Source of the DNA: JBPOFY01 sp051252415
Lineage (GTDB): Bacteria > Verrucomicrobiota > Verrucomicrobiia > Opitutales > Coraliomargaritaceae
Assembly: GCA_051252415.1 (NCBI GenBank)
Contig: JBPOGA010000020.1
Span: 7,467 to 71,466 of the forward strand
Reading direction: 5' to 3'
Length of the DNA: 64,000 nt
The notes beneath the pieces were generated by a model, which saw only the letters and a list, made by a program, of their open reading frames with translations, had not been told where the DNA came from and made no database searches. Both the position numbers and the translations under genes were made by a program. The first letter of the stretch is position 1, and each line of letters begins with the position of its first letter. Positions 26,862-36,297 of the stretch are shown here, in pieces.

Positions 26862-27449
26862 TTACTGCCTGACGGCTTCGATATTGATCGTGATATCGAC
26901 ATCGTTGCCTACTGCGGGCTGGCCTCCGTTTATTCCCCACTCAGTGCGGTCGATGGTCGAGGTGGCTTCCCACCCAGAAAGGTAAGCGCCGCGCATGCCA
27001 TCGCCAAACCCAAGTAGTTCGACGTCGAGTATGACAGCTTTGGTGACTCCATTCATGGTAAGGTCACCAGTCACTTTGAAGTGGTCTTTGTCGTCGGTCG
27101 CTTTCCACTTTGTTGACTTGAATGTCATGAGTGGGTGTTTGGCGGCGTCGAAGTAATCATCTTCCTGAAGATGTTTGTCGCGCTTTTCGCTCGCGGTATC
27201 TACAGAAGGGATACTTATCGTCGCTTCGACTGAGCTTTGGGTGAGGTCGTCGCGATCAACGAGAAGTGTGCCTTCAAACTCGCCGAAATTACCTGTCGTT
27301 TTTGCGACGAAGTGGCGAATGCTGAATTTGACCGAGGAGTGCCCTTTATCAATTTTGTAGGTTTCGACATTTGCGGCAGTTGCCTGTGTTGCAAGTAGGC
27401 CGAGACAAATGGATGAAAGGAGGGCGGTGATCGAGAGCAGTTGCTTCAT
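26862..27449 (-). CDS. YceI-family periplasmic protein
   Basis: The 195-residue protein has a signal peptide ending near residue 25 (ATQATAA) and the YceI lipocalin-like barrel: YKIDKGHSSVKFSIRHF, GNFGEFEGTLLVDRDD, SVEATISIPSVDT, HLQEDDYFDAAKHPLMTFKST and VTGDLTMNGVTKAVILDVELLG, all typical of the family. YceI proteins bind polyisoprenoid or amphiphilic lipids in the periplasm. It lies 18 bp after the anti-sigma-like gene in a sigma/anti-sigma/YceI operon, so its expression is likely tied to an envelope or redox stress response. Confidence 0.93.
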   Translation of the reverse strand: MKQLLSITALLSSICLGLLATQATAANVETYKIDKGHSSVKFSIRHFVAKTTGNFGEFEGTLLVDRDDLTQSSVEATISIPSVDTASEKRDKHLQEDDYFDAAKHPLMTFKSTKWKATDDKDHFKVTGDLTMNGVTKAVILDVELLGFGDGMRGAYLSGWEATSTIDRTEWGINGGQPAVGNDVDITINIEAVRQ

Positions 27450-27467
27450 AGTTCGTGGTCTGTGTGA

Positions 27468-28325
27468 TTAGATAAATTCTGGAATATCGTTCTTAGTGCC
27501 ATGTATCGTGAGGATATTCAATTGGTCACCATCGACCCACACTTTAAACGCTTTATCTCGGATTTCGTAGACTGCAGGTTGTTTTGGGCAGGCGGCTGGG
27601 AAGGCAGCTGCGTCGGCAGTGATCAGATGATACACCTCTCCGTCCTTAAAGCAAATCATGCTCAGCTTTGCGTCTTCGTATTCGAAGGTCACGCAACCAA
27701 GTGTTGGCGTATTGGCGAGTTTGTCACAGAGTTTTCTAGGCGAGGGTGCGCCTGTGCTAGCGAGATAGCTTTGTAGTTGGTTTACATCCTTGTGGCGCTT
27801 ATCGAAGCCCCATGACTTCATGTTGTCGATTTGATCTGAGAGGAAGGGGAGCACTGCTGGTAGACCTGCGAGGGCAGGGTCGTTTTGTGCTAGTTGAGCG
27901 TCGTCTCCACCACGCGGCACGCCGATGATGATCATCATGAACACAAACAGTGCCGCGATGCCTACCCATGGGTTGCGCCACCAATTACTGCTGCTGCGCT
28001 GGGTGATCGGTTCACGCTGAGGTGTGGCTTCATGGCGAGCGGCTTCGGCCTTAAAATCAATTGCAGATTCTGGTTCTGCTGCAGCTTGTGCGTGATGAGC
28101 CCGCATGCCCACAAGAATCGACGCCTTGAGGTCGGCTGGAGGTTCGATAGCTTTCATTTGGGCAGCGAACGCAGTGTCGAACTCTTGTTGATCTTCGAAC
28201 CAGATTTGGAGTTCGGAGTCGCTCTCGAGCACCTCGAAGGCTTCAGCAATGAGTGGATCGTTCAGGTCAGACTCGTTGCCTGGGCGGCAGAGTTGTAGGA
28301 TATTTTTAGCTTCTTCGCGGTCCAT
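27468..28325 (-). CDS. Putative anti-sigma factor, single-pass membrane protein
   Basis: The 285-residue protein follows the sigma factor gene after two bases. The N-terminal 100 residues are soluble and acidic with the start MDREEAKNILQLCRPG. One membrane segment lies at about 133-148 (VGIAALFVFMMIIIG), and the C-terminal 130 residues are periplasmic, with four cysteines and a final small domain (VWVDGDQLNILTIHGT). It has no classical HxxxCxxC zinc motif, so it is not a ZAS-type anti-sigma factor. The assignment rests on gene order and topology: a cytoplasmic domain to hold the sigma factor and an outside domain to sense. Confidence 0.72.
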   Translation of the reverse strand: MDREEAKNILQLCRPGNESDLNDPLIAEAFEVLESDSELQIWFEDQQEFDTAFAAQMKAIEPPADLKASILVGMRAHHAQAAAEPESAIDFKAEAARHEATPQREPITQRSSSNWWRNPWVGIAALFVFMMIIIGVPRGGDDAQLAQNDPALAGLPAVLPFLSDQIDNMKSWGFDKRHKDVNQLQSYLASTGAPSPRKLCDKLANTPTLGCVTFEYEDAKLSMICFKDGEVYHLITADAAAFPAACPKQPAVYEIRDKAFKVWVDGDQLNILTIHGTKNDIPEFI

Positions 28326-28327
28326 GA

Positions 28328-28852
28328 TTACAGTGCGGTTTCGGAAGTTTCAGTTTCTTTACGCTTAAAGATGTCGCGGAGCTGGGCTTTACCGCGCGAT
28401 AGGCGAGACATGATTGTGCCGATGGGCACATCTAGAATGCTGGCAATTTCTTTATAAGAGAGATCTTTAAGATAGAAGAGGGAGAGTGGTTCGCGGTAGA
28501 CTGTATCGACTTCGTCGAGTGCTTCTATGGCGAGATTGGCGTCCATTGTGCGGCGTATGTGCGGTTCCACAGCGCCACCAGCGGCTTCGAGCATCTCTGG
28601 TTCGTAGTGATCCATACGACTATCTTTACGGCGGCGACGTAGGAATTCACGGTAAAGTGTGGTGAAGAGCCACGATTTGACCTTAGATTTATCGCGCAGC
28701 GAGCTACCTTTCTCTGCGTAGATGAAAAAGGTCTGCTGGGCAAGGTCGCCCGCCTCATGCTCGTTTTTGGCTAGGCTGTAGCCGAAACGATAGAGCGGTT
28801 GGTAGTAAGCACTCACTATATCCTCAAAGTTCAAGTCTGGTTCTGTGTTCAT
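28328..28852 (-). CDS. ECF-family RNA polymerase sigma factor
   Basis: The 174-residue protein has region 2 (YYQPLYRFGYSLAKNEHEAGDLAQQTFF, then the DNA-melting and -10 part VKSWLFTTLYREFLRRRR) and region 4 (VDTVYREPLSLFYLKDLSYKEIASILDVPIGTIMSRLSRGKAQL), with no region 1 or 3, as in extracytoplasmic function sigma factors. It heads the operon with the membrane anti-sigma candidate and the YceI protein and probably autoregulates it. The specific ECF group was not determined. Confidence 0.94.
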   Translation of the reverse strand: MNTEPDLNFEDIVSAYYQPLYRFGYSLAKNEHEAGDLAQQTFFIYAEKGSSLRDKSKVKSWLFTTLYREFLRRRRKDSRMDHYEPEMLEAAGGAVEPHIRRTMDANLAIEALDEVDTVYREPLSLFYLKDLSYKEIASILDVPIGTIMSRLSRGKAQLRDIFKRKETETSETAL

Positions 28853-28904
28853 GTGAGAGGGGGCGTAGTGGCGCTTATTCCAGATTTTTTTTATAAATGA
28901 TCGG

Positions 28905-29993
28905 TTACAAGATCAGCATGGCATCGCCATAACTGTAAAAACGATACTTGTGGGCAATTGCTTCGGCGTAAAGTTCCTTTAACCATGCAATCCCATCTTC
29001 GGAGCCTGGCGTCAGAAACGCAGAAACGAGACACAGCAGTGTCGATTTTGGCAGGTGAAAGTTGGTGATCATCCCATCGATCGCTGCGAAGGTTTCTGGT
29101 GGATAGATGTATATGTCGGCTTCTGCCTGGACGGATCCAGATGGCGTCAGGCAAGTTTCAGGTGCAGATTTTGTGCGGCGCATCGCGTCTTCGATGGATC
29201 GCACGGAAGTGGTGCCTACCGCGATGCGAGGGCCTGCTTCTGGTTTATTCAGTTCTGCCAATACGTTGCTGGGGATTTCATACCATTCGCGGTGAATGTT
29301 GTGCTCTTCGATGTTGTCGACCTGAATGGGATGGAAGGTGCCGATGCCGACTTGAAGGGTGAGGTCGTGGAACCGCGCGCCTTGTTGCTCAAGATCTGCG
29401 ATTAGCTCGGGCGTGAAATGGAGTCCTGCTGTTGGGGCGGCCACGGCGACGCGTTTGTCGTAATCGGCGTAGACTGTTTGATAGCGCATATTATCTTCTG
29501 CGCGGCGAGGGTCATCGTCGGCGCGTTCGATATATGGCGGCAGTGGCATGATGCCGAGGCGTTCGGAAAGGTCGGTTACCGATTCGTCGCGGGCGGGGTG
29601 GAAACGCACTTTATAATTGCCGTTGCTGCCCATCTCGAGGACGTCAGCGGTGTATTCGCCGTCGATGCCGAAACTGCCAGCATTGAGGGTTTTCTTGCCC
29701 GGCTTGAGGAGGCACCACCATGTGAGTGCATCTTCTGCGGGCTGTAGAAGTAGGCATTCGACTTTACCACCAGTCGGGCGTTTGCCGAAGATGCGCGCTT
29801 TAAGCACCGCCGCGTTATTACGGAAAAAACGTGGGTTTTCAGGTAGAAACTTTGCGATGTCGGCAAAGTGTGCGTGTTGGACCGTGCGCGTTTGACGATT
29901 TACTATCATCAGGCGTGAGGCATCGCGTGTCGCGGCAGGTTCCTGTGCGATACATTCCGCAGGGAGGTGATAATCGAAAAGAGCACTATCCAT
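28905..29993 (-). CDS. queA: S-adenosylmethionine:tRNA ribosyltransferase-isomerase
   Basis: QueA transfers and isomerises the ribosyl part of S-adenosylmethionine onto preQ1 at tRNA position 34 to give epoxyqueuosine. The 362-residue length and the motifs FDYHLPAECIAQEPA, SRLMIVNR, GGKVECLLL, MPLPPYI, RYQTVYA, AAPTAGLHF, VGIGTFHPIQ, AVGTTSVRSIE and TNFHLPKSTLL identify the enzyme with confidence. It is a single gene divergent from tilS. GluQ, which glutamylates queuosine in tRNA-Asp, is encoded in the same window at 38958. Confidence 0.97.
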   Translation of the reverse strand: MDSALFDYHLPAECIAQEPAATRDASRLMIVNRQTRTVQHAHFADIAKFLPENPRFFRNNAAVLKARIFGKRPTGGKVECLLLQPAEDALTWWCLLKPGKKTLNAGSFGIDGEYTADVLEMGSNGNYKVRFHPARDESVTDLSERLGIMPLPPYIERADDDPRRAEDNMRYQTVYADYDKRVAVAAPTAGLHFTPELIADLEQQGARFHDLTLQVGIGTFHPIQVDNIEEHNIHREWYEIPSNVLAELNKPEAGPRIAVGTTSVRSIEDAMRRTKSAPETCLTPSGSVQAEADIYIYPPETFAAIDGMITNFHLPKSTLLCLVSAFLTPGSEDGIAWLKELYAEAIAHKYRFYSYGDAMLIL

Positions 29994-30098
29994 ATTTCTC
30001 TACGTGTATTTATGTAGATTTGATGGGGGTAAACTCTTTTCTTGGCCGAAGCTTACCGCTTGCGCTGGTTTTGTTAAGTGAGTGATACTATTTGAAGT

Positions 30099-31571
30099 AT
30101 GTCTGAGAGGGGAGATCGCGTCGATTTTTGGTCAAGTATAGTTGCTGGTTTAAACGAGCGCTATGCGGATGCATTCGTGCCAGAAGTAGAGACTTTTCTG
30201 AAGAAGGTGTCCAATTGTCGCCTATTAGTCGCATGCTCTGGTGGTGCAGATTCGGTTTTCTTGCTGCTTATGTTGGTCGCTCGGCGAGATGTGCTTCGCA
30301 CTGAATTGGTCGTGGCTCACTATAATCATCGTTGGCGAGGAGATGTTTCGGATGCGGATGCTGCGTTTGTCGAATCTCTGGCGGATGCCTTAGAGATTCC
30401 GTTTGTTTCGGCTGCGCGGCCGAATAATGAGGCAGCCTTTACAGAAACAACCGCTCGGGCATTACGTTTAGATTTTTTGCGGCAATCTGCGCTGCAGTAT
30501 GAATGCCCAAGCATCGCTTTCGGTCATCAAATGGATGACGTCTTGGAAACCCAGCTTCAACGTATTGCTCGGGGCAGCGGCACGGATGGGCTGGCGGCAC
30601 CGCGCCCGATCGCGAGATTTCCTAATTTGCCTACACATGTTCGACCGTTGCTTAATATGCGCTCAGTCGACATACGCATGGCGTTGAACACCGCTGGTGC
30701 TGTTTGGCGCGAGGATAACTCCAATGGCGACCTTTCCATCGCACGTAATGCGTTGAGGCAAAAGGTTATCCCGGATTTTTCTAAGGTGGTAGATCGCGAT
30801 CCTGTAGTCGGTGCCGCGCGTTGTCGTCGGTTGATGGAAGAGGACGCTGTGGCGTTGGATCAATTGGCCCGAAAGCAATTGCCAGAGGCTTTTAGCAAAA
30901 AGCAAGTGCTCTCACGCAAAGTCTTGAAGTCTACACCTCGCGCGCTGACGCGGCGCGCACTTATGGCCTGGTTGAATCGCAATGAGCTGCTTGCGTCCGT
31001 GGGGGCGCCTGCGTTAGATTTGTTGATGGATGAAATTTACGGAGCTAAAAAACGGCACCGAGTCAGCGCGGGGCAGAGCTATATCGTGATCGATGCAGAT
31101 TTTGTCAAAATTGAGGTGGCAGAAGAGGCTGCGAGTGAGTCCATTTGGAAAGAACGTTTAACTTTAGAGCCAAATACTGTGATGATTTTACCTTCGGGCG
31201 CTACTTTAGAGATCACAATTGTGGATCTGGATGTGCAGATTCTGGAGGTGATTTTTAGTGGAGGGGTCGATCCGCAAGCGACCGCGTATTTAAGTCTGCC
31301 AAAGGAGGCCGTGTTTAATGTCCGTGGTTGGTTGCCAGGTGATCGCTTTCTGCCGCTTGGCGCACCTGGGAGCAAAAAGCTACAAGATTGGTTTATTGAT
31401 CGGCATATTCCACAAAAGGAACGAAAACAGCTACCAATTGTCATCAACAGTTCCGGTGAGATCGTCTGGGTGCCTGGGTTTCCTCCTGCAGATCGTATGA
31501 AGATAGGGCGAAACGCGAAACAGGCTCTTAGGTTGACTTACCGCAAGAGAAACCCACCTTCACTCGCCTAA
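30099..31571 (+). CDS. tilS: tRNA(Ile)-lysidine synthetase
   Basis: TilS attaches lysine to C34 of the CAU-anticodon tRNA-Ile, which changes its codon from AUG to AUA. The P-loop SGGADS lies at residues 47-52 in the N-terminal PP-loop domain (CSGGADSVFLLLML), followed by HYNHRWRGDVSDADA and FGHQMDDVLETQLQRIARGSG. The C-terminal substrate-binding region holds VRGWLPGDRFLPLGAPGSKKLQDWFIDRHIP and PIVINSSGEIVWVPG, as in the long TilS form. The 490-residue length fits. The stop codon shares one base with the ftsH start codon, so the two are translationally coupled, an arrangement also seen in other phyla. Confidence 0.96.
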   Translation: MSERGDRVDFWSSIVAGLNERYADAFVPEVETFLKKVSNCRLLVACSGGADSVFLLLMLVARRDVLRTELVVAHYNHRWRGDVSDADAAFVESLADALEIPFVSAARPNNEAAFTETTARALRLDFLRQSALQYECPSIAFGHQMDDVLETQLQRIARGSGTDGLAAPRPIARFPNLPTHVRPLLNMRSVDIRMALNTAGAVWREDNSNGDLSIARNALRQKVIPDFSKVVDRDPVVGAARCRRLMEEDAVALDQLARKQLPEAFSKKQVLSRKVLKSTPRALTRRALMAWLNRNELLASVGAPALDLLMDEIYGAKKRHRVSAGQSYIVIDADFVKIEVAEEAASESIWKERLTLEPNTVMILPSGATLEITIVDLDVQILEVIFSGGVDPQATAYLSLPKEAVFNVRGWLPGDRFLPLGAPGSKKLQDWFIDRHIPQKERKQLPIVINSSGEIVWVPGFPPADRMKIGRNAKQALRLTYRKRNPPSLA

Positions 31572-33628
31572 TGTCATCAGAGAATAACACGCCACCGAAA
31601 AACGATTCCGGTCACAAAGGACCGCCACAACGCTTTCAGCCAAAGATTTTATTGATCTACTTGCTGATTGGCGCCGCGCTTGTGTCTATTTGGTATGCCA
31701 ACCCAGGTGCCAACGCCAATGCGCGTAAACTCACGATTAGTGAGCTGGTGCAAGCGGTGAAAGCTGGAGTGATTACAGAAGATGAAGGGCAGATGGAGCC
31801 CGATCCATCCTACGGTCGCGATGGGTATGTGATCAGTGGTAAAATGGCGAACCCAGACTTGGCGGGACGAGGCGATGCAATCGTCCCTGAGGGAACCCCA
31901 GAAACTGTAAACTTTACTGCGCGTGGTCGTTTGACTGAAGAAGACTTCCTGCTTGTTCGCGAAGTGCTTGCTGAGAAACGTGCTACCACAGGACTCGCTG
32001 ATGTTTTAATTAGTATTTTACCCTTCATTTTATTGATCGGTCTCTTGTATTTCTTGTTTATTCGCCAATTGAAGAGCGCTGGTCGCGGAGCGATGAGCTT
32101 TGGTAAGAGCAAGGCGAAGATGCTGACTCGTGAGAAAGGTGCTCTGACCTTTAAGGACGTTGCGGGTTGCGATGAAGCCAAAGAAGAAGTCAGCGAGGTC
32201 GTAGATTTCCTAAAAGATCCGAAGAAGTTTCAACGTATCGGTGGCCGTATCCCACGTGGTGTGCTGATGGTGGGCCCTCCGGGCACAGGTAAGACATTGC
32301 TGGCTAAAGCAGTTGCGGGCGAAGCGGACGTCCCTTTCTTTTCGATCAGTGGTTCTGACTTTGTCGAAATGTTTGTAGGTGTGGGTGCCGCTCGTGTGCG
32401 CGACATGTTTGAGCAAGGTCGTAAGAATGCACCTTGTATTATCTTTATCGATGAAATCGACGCTGTTGGTCGCCAACGTGGTTCCGGTGTTGGTGGTGGT
32501 AATGATGAGCGCGAGCAAACTTTGAACTCCCTACTTGTGGAGATGGATGGTTTCGATGGCCACGAAGGTGTGATCATCATTGCGGCAACCAATCGCCCTG
32601 ACGTGTTGGACAATGCGCTCCTACGCCCAGGTCGTTTTGACCGCCAAGTCACGATCGATTTACCAGACCTCAATGGTCGTCACGAAATTCTACTCGTTCA
32701 TGCTAAGAAGGTCGCCCTCTCAGAGGAAGTGAATCTCGAGTTTGTCGCGCGTAATACGCCAGGCTTTTCTGGTGCAGATCTTGCCAACCTCCTCAATGAA
32801 GGTGCGCTGATTGCGGCACGATACAATAAGAAGGCCGTCGAAATGAATGACCTCGATGAGGCGCGCGATAAAATTTCTTATGGTCGTGAGCGCCGGAAAT
32901 TGATGGACGAAGAAGATCGCAAGATCACAGCTTTCCACGAAGCAGGCCATGCGTTGATCCAAGGGATCACAGACGACGGCCATATGCCGGTGCATAAGGT
33001 GACCATTATACCACGTGGCCAGAGCCTCGGTTCGACGATGTTCATGCCTAAAAAAGATATGCTAAATCAATCGAAGCGTCGTTTGATTGACCATCTTTGC
33101 TGCCTCATGGGCGGTCGTGCTGCGGAAGAGATTGTTCTAGGTGATGTCACAAGTGGTGCCTCTGGTGATATTCGTATGGCCACACGCACCGCGCAGCAGA
33201 TGGTGTGTGATTGGGGCATGTCCGAACTCGGAATGGTCGCTCTCGGCGAGAGTCAGAGTGGCGGATATTTGGGCCATGGAGGTGTAGGTGCAAAGAACTA
33301 CAGCGAGGAAACCGCGCAAAAGATCGACAAGATCGTGCATGATTTGATCAATGATCAATACGTTCGTGCCATGGATATTATCAATACGAACCGTGCGGCA
33401 CTCGATACTATCGCGGCAGCGCTCCTTGAGCATGAGACGATTGATGGTAAGCATGTTCTGGAAATCATTGAGCATGGTGAGATGCGATCGCCAATCGTGA
33501 AGCGTATCATTGCTGAGCCAGAACCTGAGCCAGAAGATGACACTGAATCCCACGAGGAAAAGTCTGAAAAAGACGATAGCAAGGGCGATTTAGCCAGCGG
33601 AGAAGAGCCTGCAGCGGCTCCAGCTTAA
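31571..33628 (+). CDS. ftsH: ATP-dependent zinc metalloprotease FtsH
   Basis: The 685-residue inner-membrane protease degrades misfolded membrane proteins and short-lived regulators as a hexamer. Two membrane segments (about 26-42 and 149-165) enclose a periplasmic domain. The AAA+ domain has Walker A GPPGTGKT at 235-242, the pore loop FVEMFVG, Walker B IIFIDEIDAVG and the SRH (ATNRPDVLDNALLRPGRFDR). The protease zinc site is HEAGH at 456-460. The tail after residue 650 is acidic and low in complexity. It follows tilS directly and ends in a hairpin, so tilS-ftsH forms an operon. Confidence 0.98.
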   Translation: MSSENNTPPKNDSGHKGPPQRFQPKILLIYLLIGAALVSIWYANPGANANARKLTISELVQAVKAGVITEDEGQMEPDPSYGRDGYVISGKMANPDLAGRGDAIVPEGTPETVNFTARGRLTEEDFLLVREVLAEKRATTGLADVLISILPFILLIGLLYFLFIRQLKSAGRGAMSFGKSKAKMLTREKGALTFKDVAGCDEAKEEVSEVVDFLKDPKKFQRIGGRIPRGVLMVGPPGTGKTLLAKAVAGEADVPFFSISGSDFVEMFVGVGAARVRDMFEQGRKNAPCIIFIDEIDAVGRQRGSGVGGGNDEREQTLNSLLVEMDGFDGHEGVIIIAATNRPDVLDNALLRPGRFDRQVTIDLPDLNGRHEILLVHAKKVALSEEVNLEFVARNTPGFSGADLANLLNEGALIAARYNKKAVEMNDLDEARDKISYGRERRKLMDEEDRKITAFHEAGHALIQGITDDGHMPVHKVTIIPRGQSLGSTMFMPKKDMLNQSKRRLIDHLCCLMGGRAAEEIVLGDVTSGASGDIRMATRTAQQMVCDWGMSELGMVALGESQSGGYLGHGGVGAKNYSEETAQKIDKIVHDLINDQYVRAMDIINTNRAALDTIAAALLEHETIDGKHVLEIIEHGEMRSPIVKRIIAEPEPEPEDDTESHEEKSEKDDSKGDLASGEEPAAAPA

Positions 33629-33652
33629 CATCGGAGATCACGTATTTTACTC

Positions 33653-33684
33653 AAACCCCAGGTGCCTTTTGGAGCCTGGGGTTT
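33653..33684 (+). terminator. Hairpin after ftsH, probable terminator
   Basis: A 10-bp perfect stem AAACCCCAGG (33653-33662)/CCTGGGGTTT (33675-33684) with a 12-nt loop lies 25 bases beyond the stop codon. The T tract that follows is short, so efficiency is uncertain. Confidence 0.6.
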
Positions 33685-33800
33685 ATGCCTTATATTGAGC
33701 TGGGAAATTTGTTCTGGTATGCTCGGTCTTATCTACCTAGCTTAAGTCAATAAGTGGTTCTTTGGAATCGCTTCAGTTAAGCTTTAGAGACACCCTGCTC

Positions 33801-34934
33801 ATGCCTGAACCTACCCCTTCAATACTACCATCGGCTCAGTTAGATGAATCGATATCGGTCCTTATCGTAGATGATAATTCGGTCGATCGCCACATGATCG
33901 TGTATGCTTGTTCGAAGTTAAATGCTGAGGTGGAAATGGCTTCGACTGGAGAAGAAGCCATCGAGAGGTTTAAAGAGAAAAGGCATCGTTTGGTGATCAC
34001 TGACTATCGGATGGAGCCGATGAATGGCGTCGAGTTGGCTCAGAACTTGATGGAGATCGATCCCAGCGTAGAATTGATTTTGGTCAGTGGGTCACCCACT
34101 GCGGAAGTCATGACATTTGTGCAAAACAATGAACTTGCTCCTGTCGTGACCAAGCCGATTTCGCCAACCTCGCTTATAAATAGTGCAGTGATTTGTATTG
34201 AGCGTAGTCGTGGGCGCCGTGAAGTGCTTACGGGTGTAGCGATGACAAATCGCATGGATGATTGCCTCCCTTTGCTAGGTACTAGCGAAGTATGTCAAAA
34301 ACTGCGCCGAGAAATTGCGGATTTAATTCAGATGGCGCGGCCAGTTTTGATCACTGGGGCAGTTGCATCAGGGAAATTGCAGATTGCACACTTAATGCAT
34401 CGGCAAGGTGCATACGGTGATAGCCTATGCTTGGAGTGCCATTGTGCGAATAAAACGCCGGAAGAGTTGTCTGTAGCTTTAATCTCTGAGTCCGGTGAGC
34501 CTGGTGAAATGATTCAGCGTGCCCAAAAAGGCACTTTGATCATTCATAATATTGAAATTTTGCCCATGCCGCTTCAGCAGGCACTGGCAAAAGAGTATGA
34601 TGCGATAACAAGTGATATGAATTTGATTGTCGTTACAGATTCCAGCTTAGATGCGATGCTGGATGATGGATTGATCGATGACTCGTTATATTTCAAGTTG
34701 TCGTTAATCACGCTAGAAGTGTCGCCGTTGGCAGATCGAATGGAGGATTTACCCAATGTGATTACTTACATTTGCGAGGATCCAGAGAAGTATAGTCTCA
34801 GTCCTTTGGCAAAAGATGTGGATGTGGATACAGTGCTGAAGGTTGTAGCTGAAGGGGGGCTAGAGAAGAACTTTGCTTCGCTTGCGATGGCGATTCAACG
34901 TGCCGCTCTCTTAAGCGATAAGAAAACCGATTAG
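33801..34934 (+). CDS. Response regulator with degenerate NtrC-like AAA+ domain
   Basis: I place the start at ATG 33801 (MPEPTPS); a TTG 13 codons upstream is possible. Residues about 18-140 are a receiver with an intact acidic pocket (IVDDNSVD), phospho-acceptor Asp68 (VITDYRMEPMNG) and Lys in VVTKPISP. The rest resembles the sigma-54 activator AAA+ domain but is eroded: LGTSEVCQKLRREI aligns with the usual entry helix, yet Walker A reads GAVASGKL, the GAFTGA loop that contacts sigma-54 is missing, and no C-terminal helix-turn-helix is found. DSLYFKLSLITLEVSPLADR matches the conserved FR-x-DLYYRL region. It should not activate sigma-54 promoters; it may be an anti-activator or protein-binding regulator. 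The 3' end overlaps the convergent chrA gene by 24 bases. Confidence 0.8.
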   Translation: MPEPTPSILPSAQLDESISVLIVDDNSVDRHMIVYACSKLNAEVEMASTGEEAIERFKEKRHRLVITDYRMEPMNGVELAQNLMEIDPSVELILVSGSPTAEVMTFVQNNELAPVVTKPISPTSLINSAVICIERSRGRREVLTGVAMTNRMDDCLPLLGTSEVCQKLRREIADLIQMARPVLITGAVASGKLQIAHLMHRQGAYGDSLCLECHCANKTPEELSVALISESGEPGEMIQRAQKGTLIIHNIEILPMPLQQALAKEYDAITSDMNLIVVTDSSLDAMLDDGLIDDSLYFKLSLITLEVSPLADRMEDLPNVITYICEDPEKYSLSPLAKDVDVDTVLKVVAEGGLEKNFASLAMAIQRAALLSDKKTD

Positions 34935-36086
34935 TCCGCAGCTCAACACGACAAGCCATGATGGAGTCTTGAAGCGATAGAGCGCTATGAAAGCGACCGC
35001 TGCCAAAATGAAGTGCTTCCATGTCTGAATTCCATGCGGCCACACAGGGTTGATTAAAGCCGCAAGTAGCAGCCCGACAACAGCTGCATTCGCACCGATC
35101 AAGCCAGCTTTTGCCCACTTGCGGTCACGCAGTTTATTCCAGAACGGTAGCAGACCTATAAGTAACAACATCCCTGGCAAGAAGATCGCAATGAGTGCGC
35201 CTAGGCCGCCAAGCCAATATGGATTGGTTGTCGCACTTGCAGTGCCCAAGAACGAAGAAAGCGTAAAGAGCGGGCCTGGTAATGCCTGCGCCGCACTATA
35301 CCCTGCCAGAAAGTTGCCATCATTGAGAAAGTGGGGAACCATGCCTTCCTGTAGGAGAGGTAGCACGACATGCCCTCCGCCAAAGACCAAAGCACCCGCT
35401 TGGTAATGAACTGCGTAGATCGACCCATGTGAGCTGCTATTGATGAAAATCGATGCGCAGAGTAGCAGCGTATATGCGATAAGTGAGCCATACACTAAAA
35501 GTTTCGATACTGACATTTGCGCGGCTGGTTGTGATGGCTGCGTGTCAGCCTTTCTGAAGAGCAGGTTGCCTGCGATCGCTCCAATGAGAATGGCAACGAT
35601 TTGCATCAAGCTACTAGGCAGTAAGAGAACCAATGCCGCGGCCACCACTGCGATGAGAATACGAGGGATGTCAGGGCAGAGCTTTTTTCCTAGCCCAACA
35701 ACGGCATTTGCGACCACAGCCACCGCAGCTGTGAGTAGACCGCCGATAAAGGCATTCGCAGAGTCACCAACGATAAAGAGGCCATAGGCAAATCCGATCA
35801 TCAGGAGTGCTGAGGGTAGCGTAAATCCAAGCCATGCGACGCAAGCGCCGATCAATCCTCCTTTATGCCAACCGACCGCGAAGCCGAGTTGGCTACTGGA
35901 GGGGCCAGGCACGAACTGGCACAAGCCAAGAAGTTCCGTGTAGCGTTCATCGCTTAACCATTTGCGTCGATTTACGAACTCGTCCTTAAAGTATCCTAAG
36001 TGAGCCACGGGGCCGCCAAATGAAATGCATCCGAGGCGTAGGTAGATCCAAAAGATTTGTGCATAAGAAATTGCTTTGTCTGACAT
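34911..36086 (-). CDS. chrA: Chromate transporter, ChrA family
   Basis: The 391-residue inner-membrane protein is the long, two-domain ChrA form (CHR domain duplicated, 10-12 membrane segments). The family start YAQIFWIYLRLGCISFGGPVAHLGYF, the FVPGPSSSQLGFAVGW motif, and in the second half the matching FGGGHVVLPLL and AQALPGPLFTLSSFLG motifs are present. ChrA expels chromate in exchange or symport with protons or sulfate; in many bacteria the natural role is unclear. It is a single gene with no chrB-like regulator nearby. Confidence 0.95.
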   Translation of the reverse strand: MSDKAISYAQIFWIYLRLGCISFGGPVAHLGYFKDEFVNRRKWLSDERYTELLGLCQFVPGPSSSQLGFAVGWHKGGLIGACVAWLGFTLPSALLMIGFAYGLFIVGDSANAFIGGLLTAAVAVVANAVVGLGKKLCPDIPRILIAVVAAALVLLLPSSLMQIVAILIGAIAGNLLFRKADTQPSQPAAQMSVSKLLVYGSLIAYTLLLCASIFINSSSHGSIYAVHYQAGALVFGGGHVVLPLLQEGMVPHFLNDGNFLAGYSAAQALPGPLFTLSSFLGTASATTNPYWLGGLGALIAIFLPGMLLLIGLLPFWNKLRDRKWAKAGLIGANAAVVGLLLAALINPVWPHGIQTWKHFILAAVAFIALYRFKTPSWLVVLSCGLIGFLIA

Positions 36087-36297
36087 GGGGCGAAGTTGAC
36101 AAGCACGACCAGATGAATCAACACGCTAAAACAGATCTTGGCTCTATGCATCTCTAAGCGCCTTAGGTTCGGGTGCCTGGAGATCTGGCGAAAGTAGACA
36201 TTGGTAGTTTAGACGGCATGTGCATAATGTGACAGCGTGAAAGCAAAAGTATACTTGTGCGCTTAACACATTTGTAGTCTATTTTCGAAACTTATTT

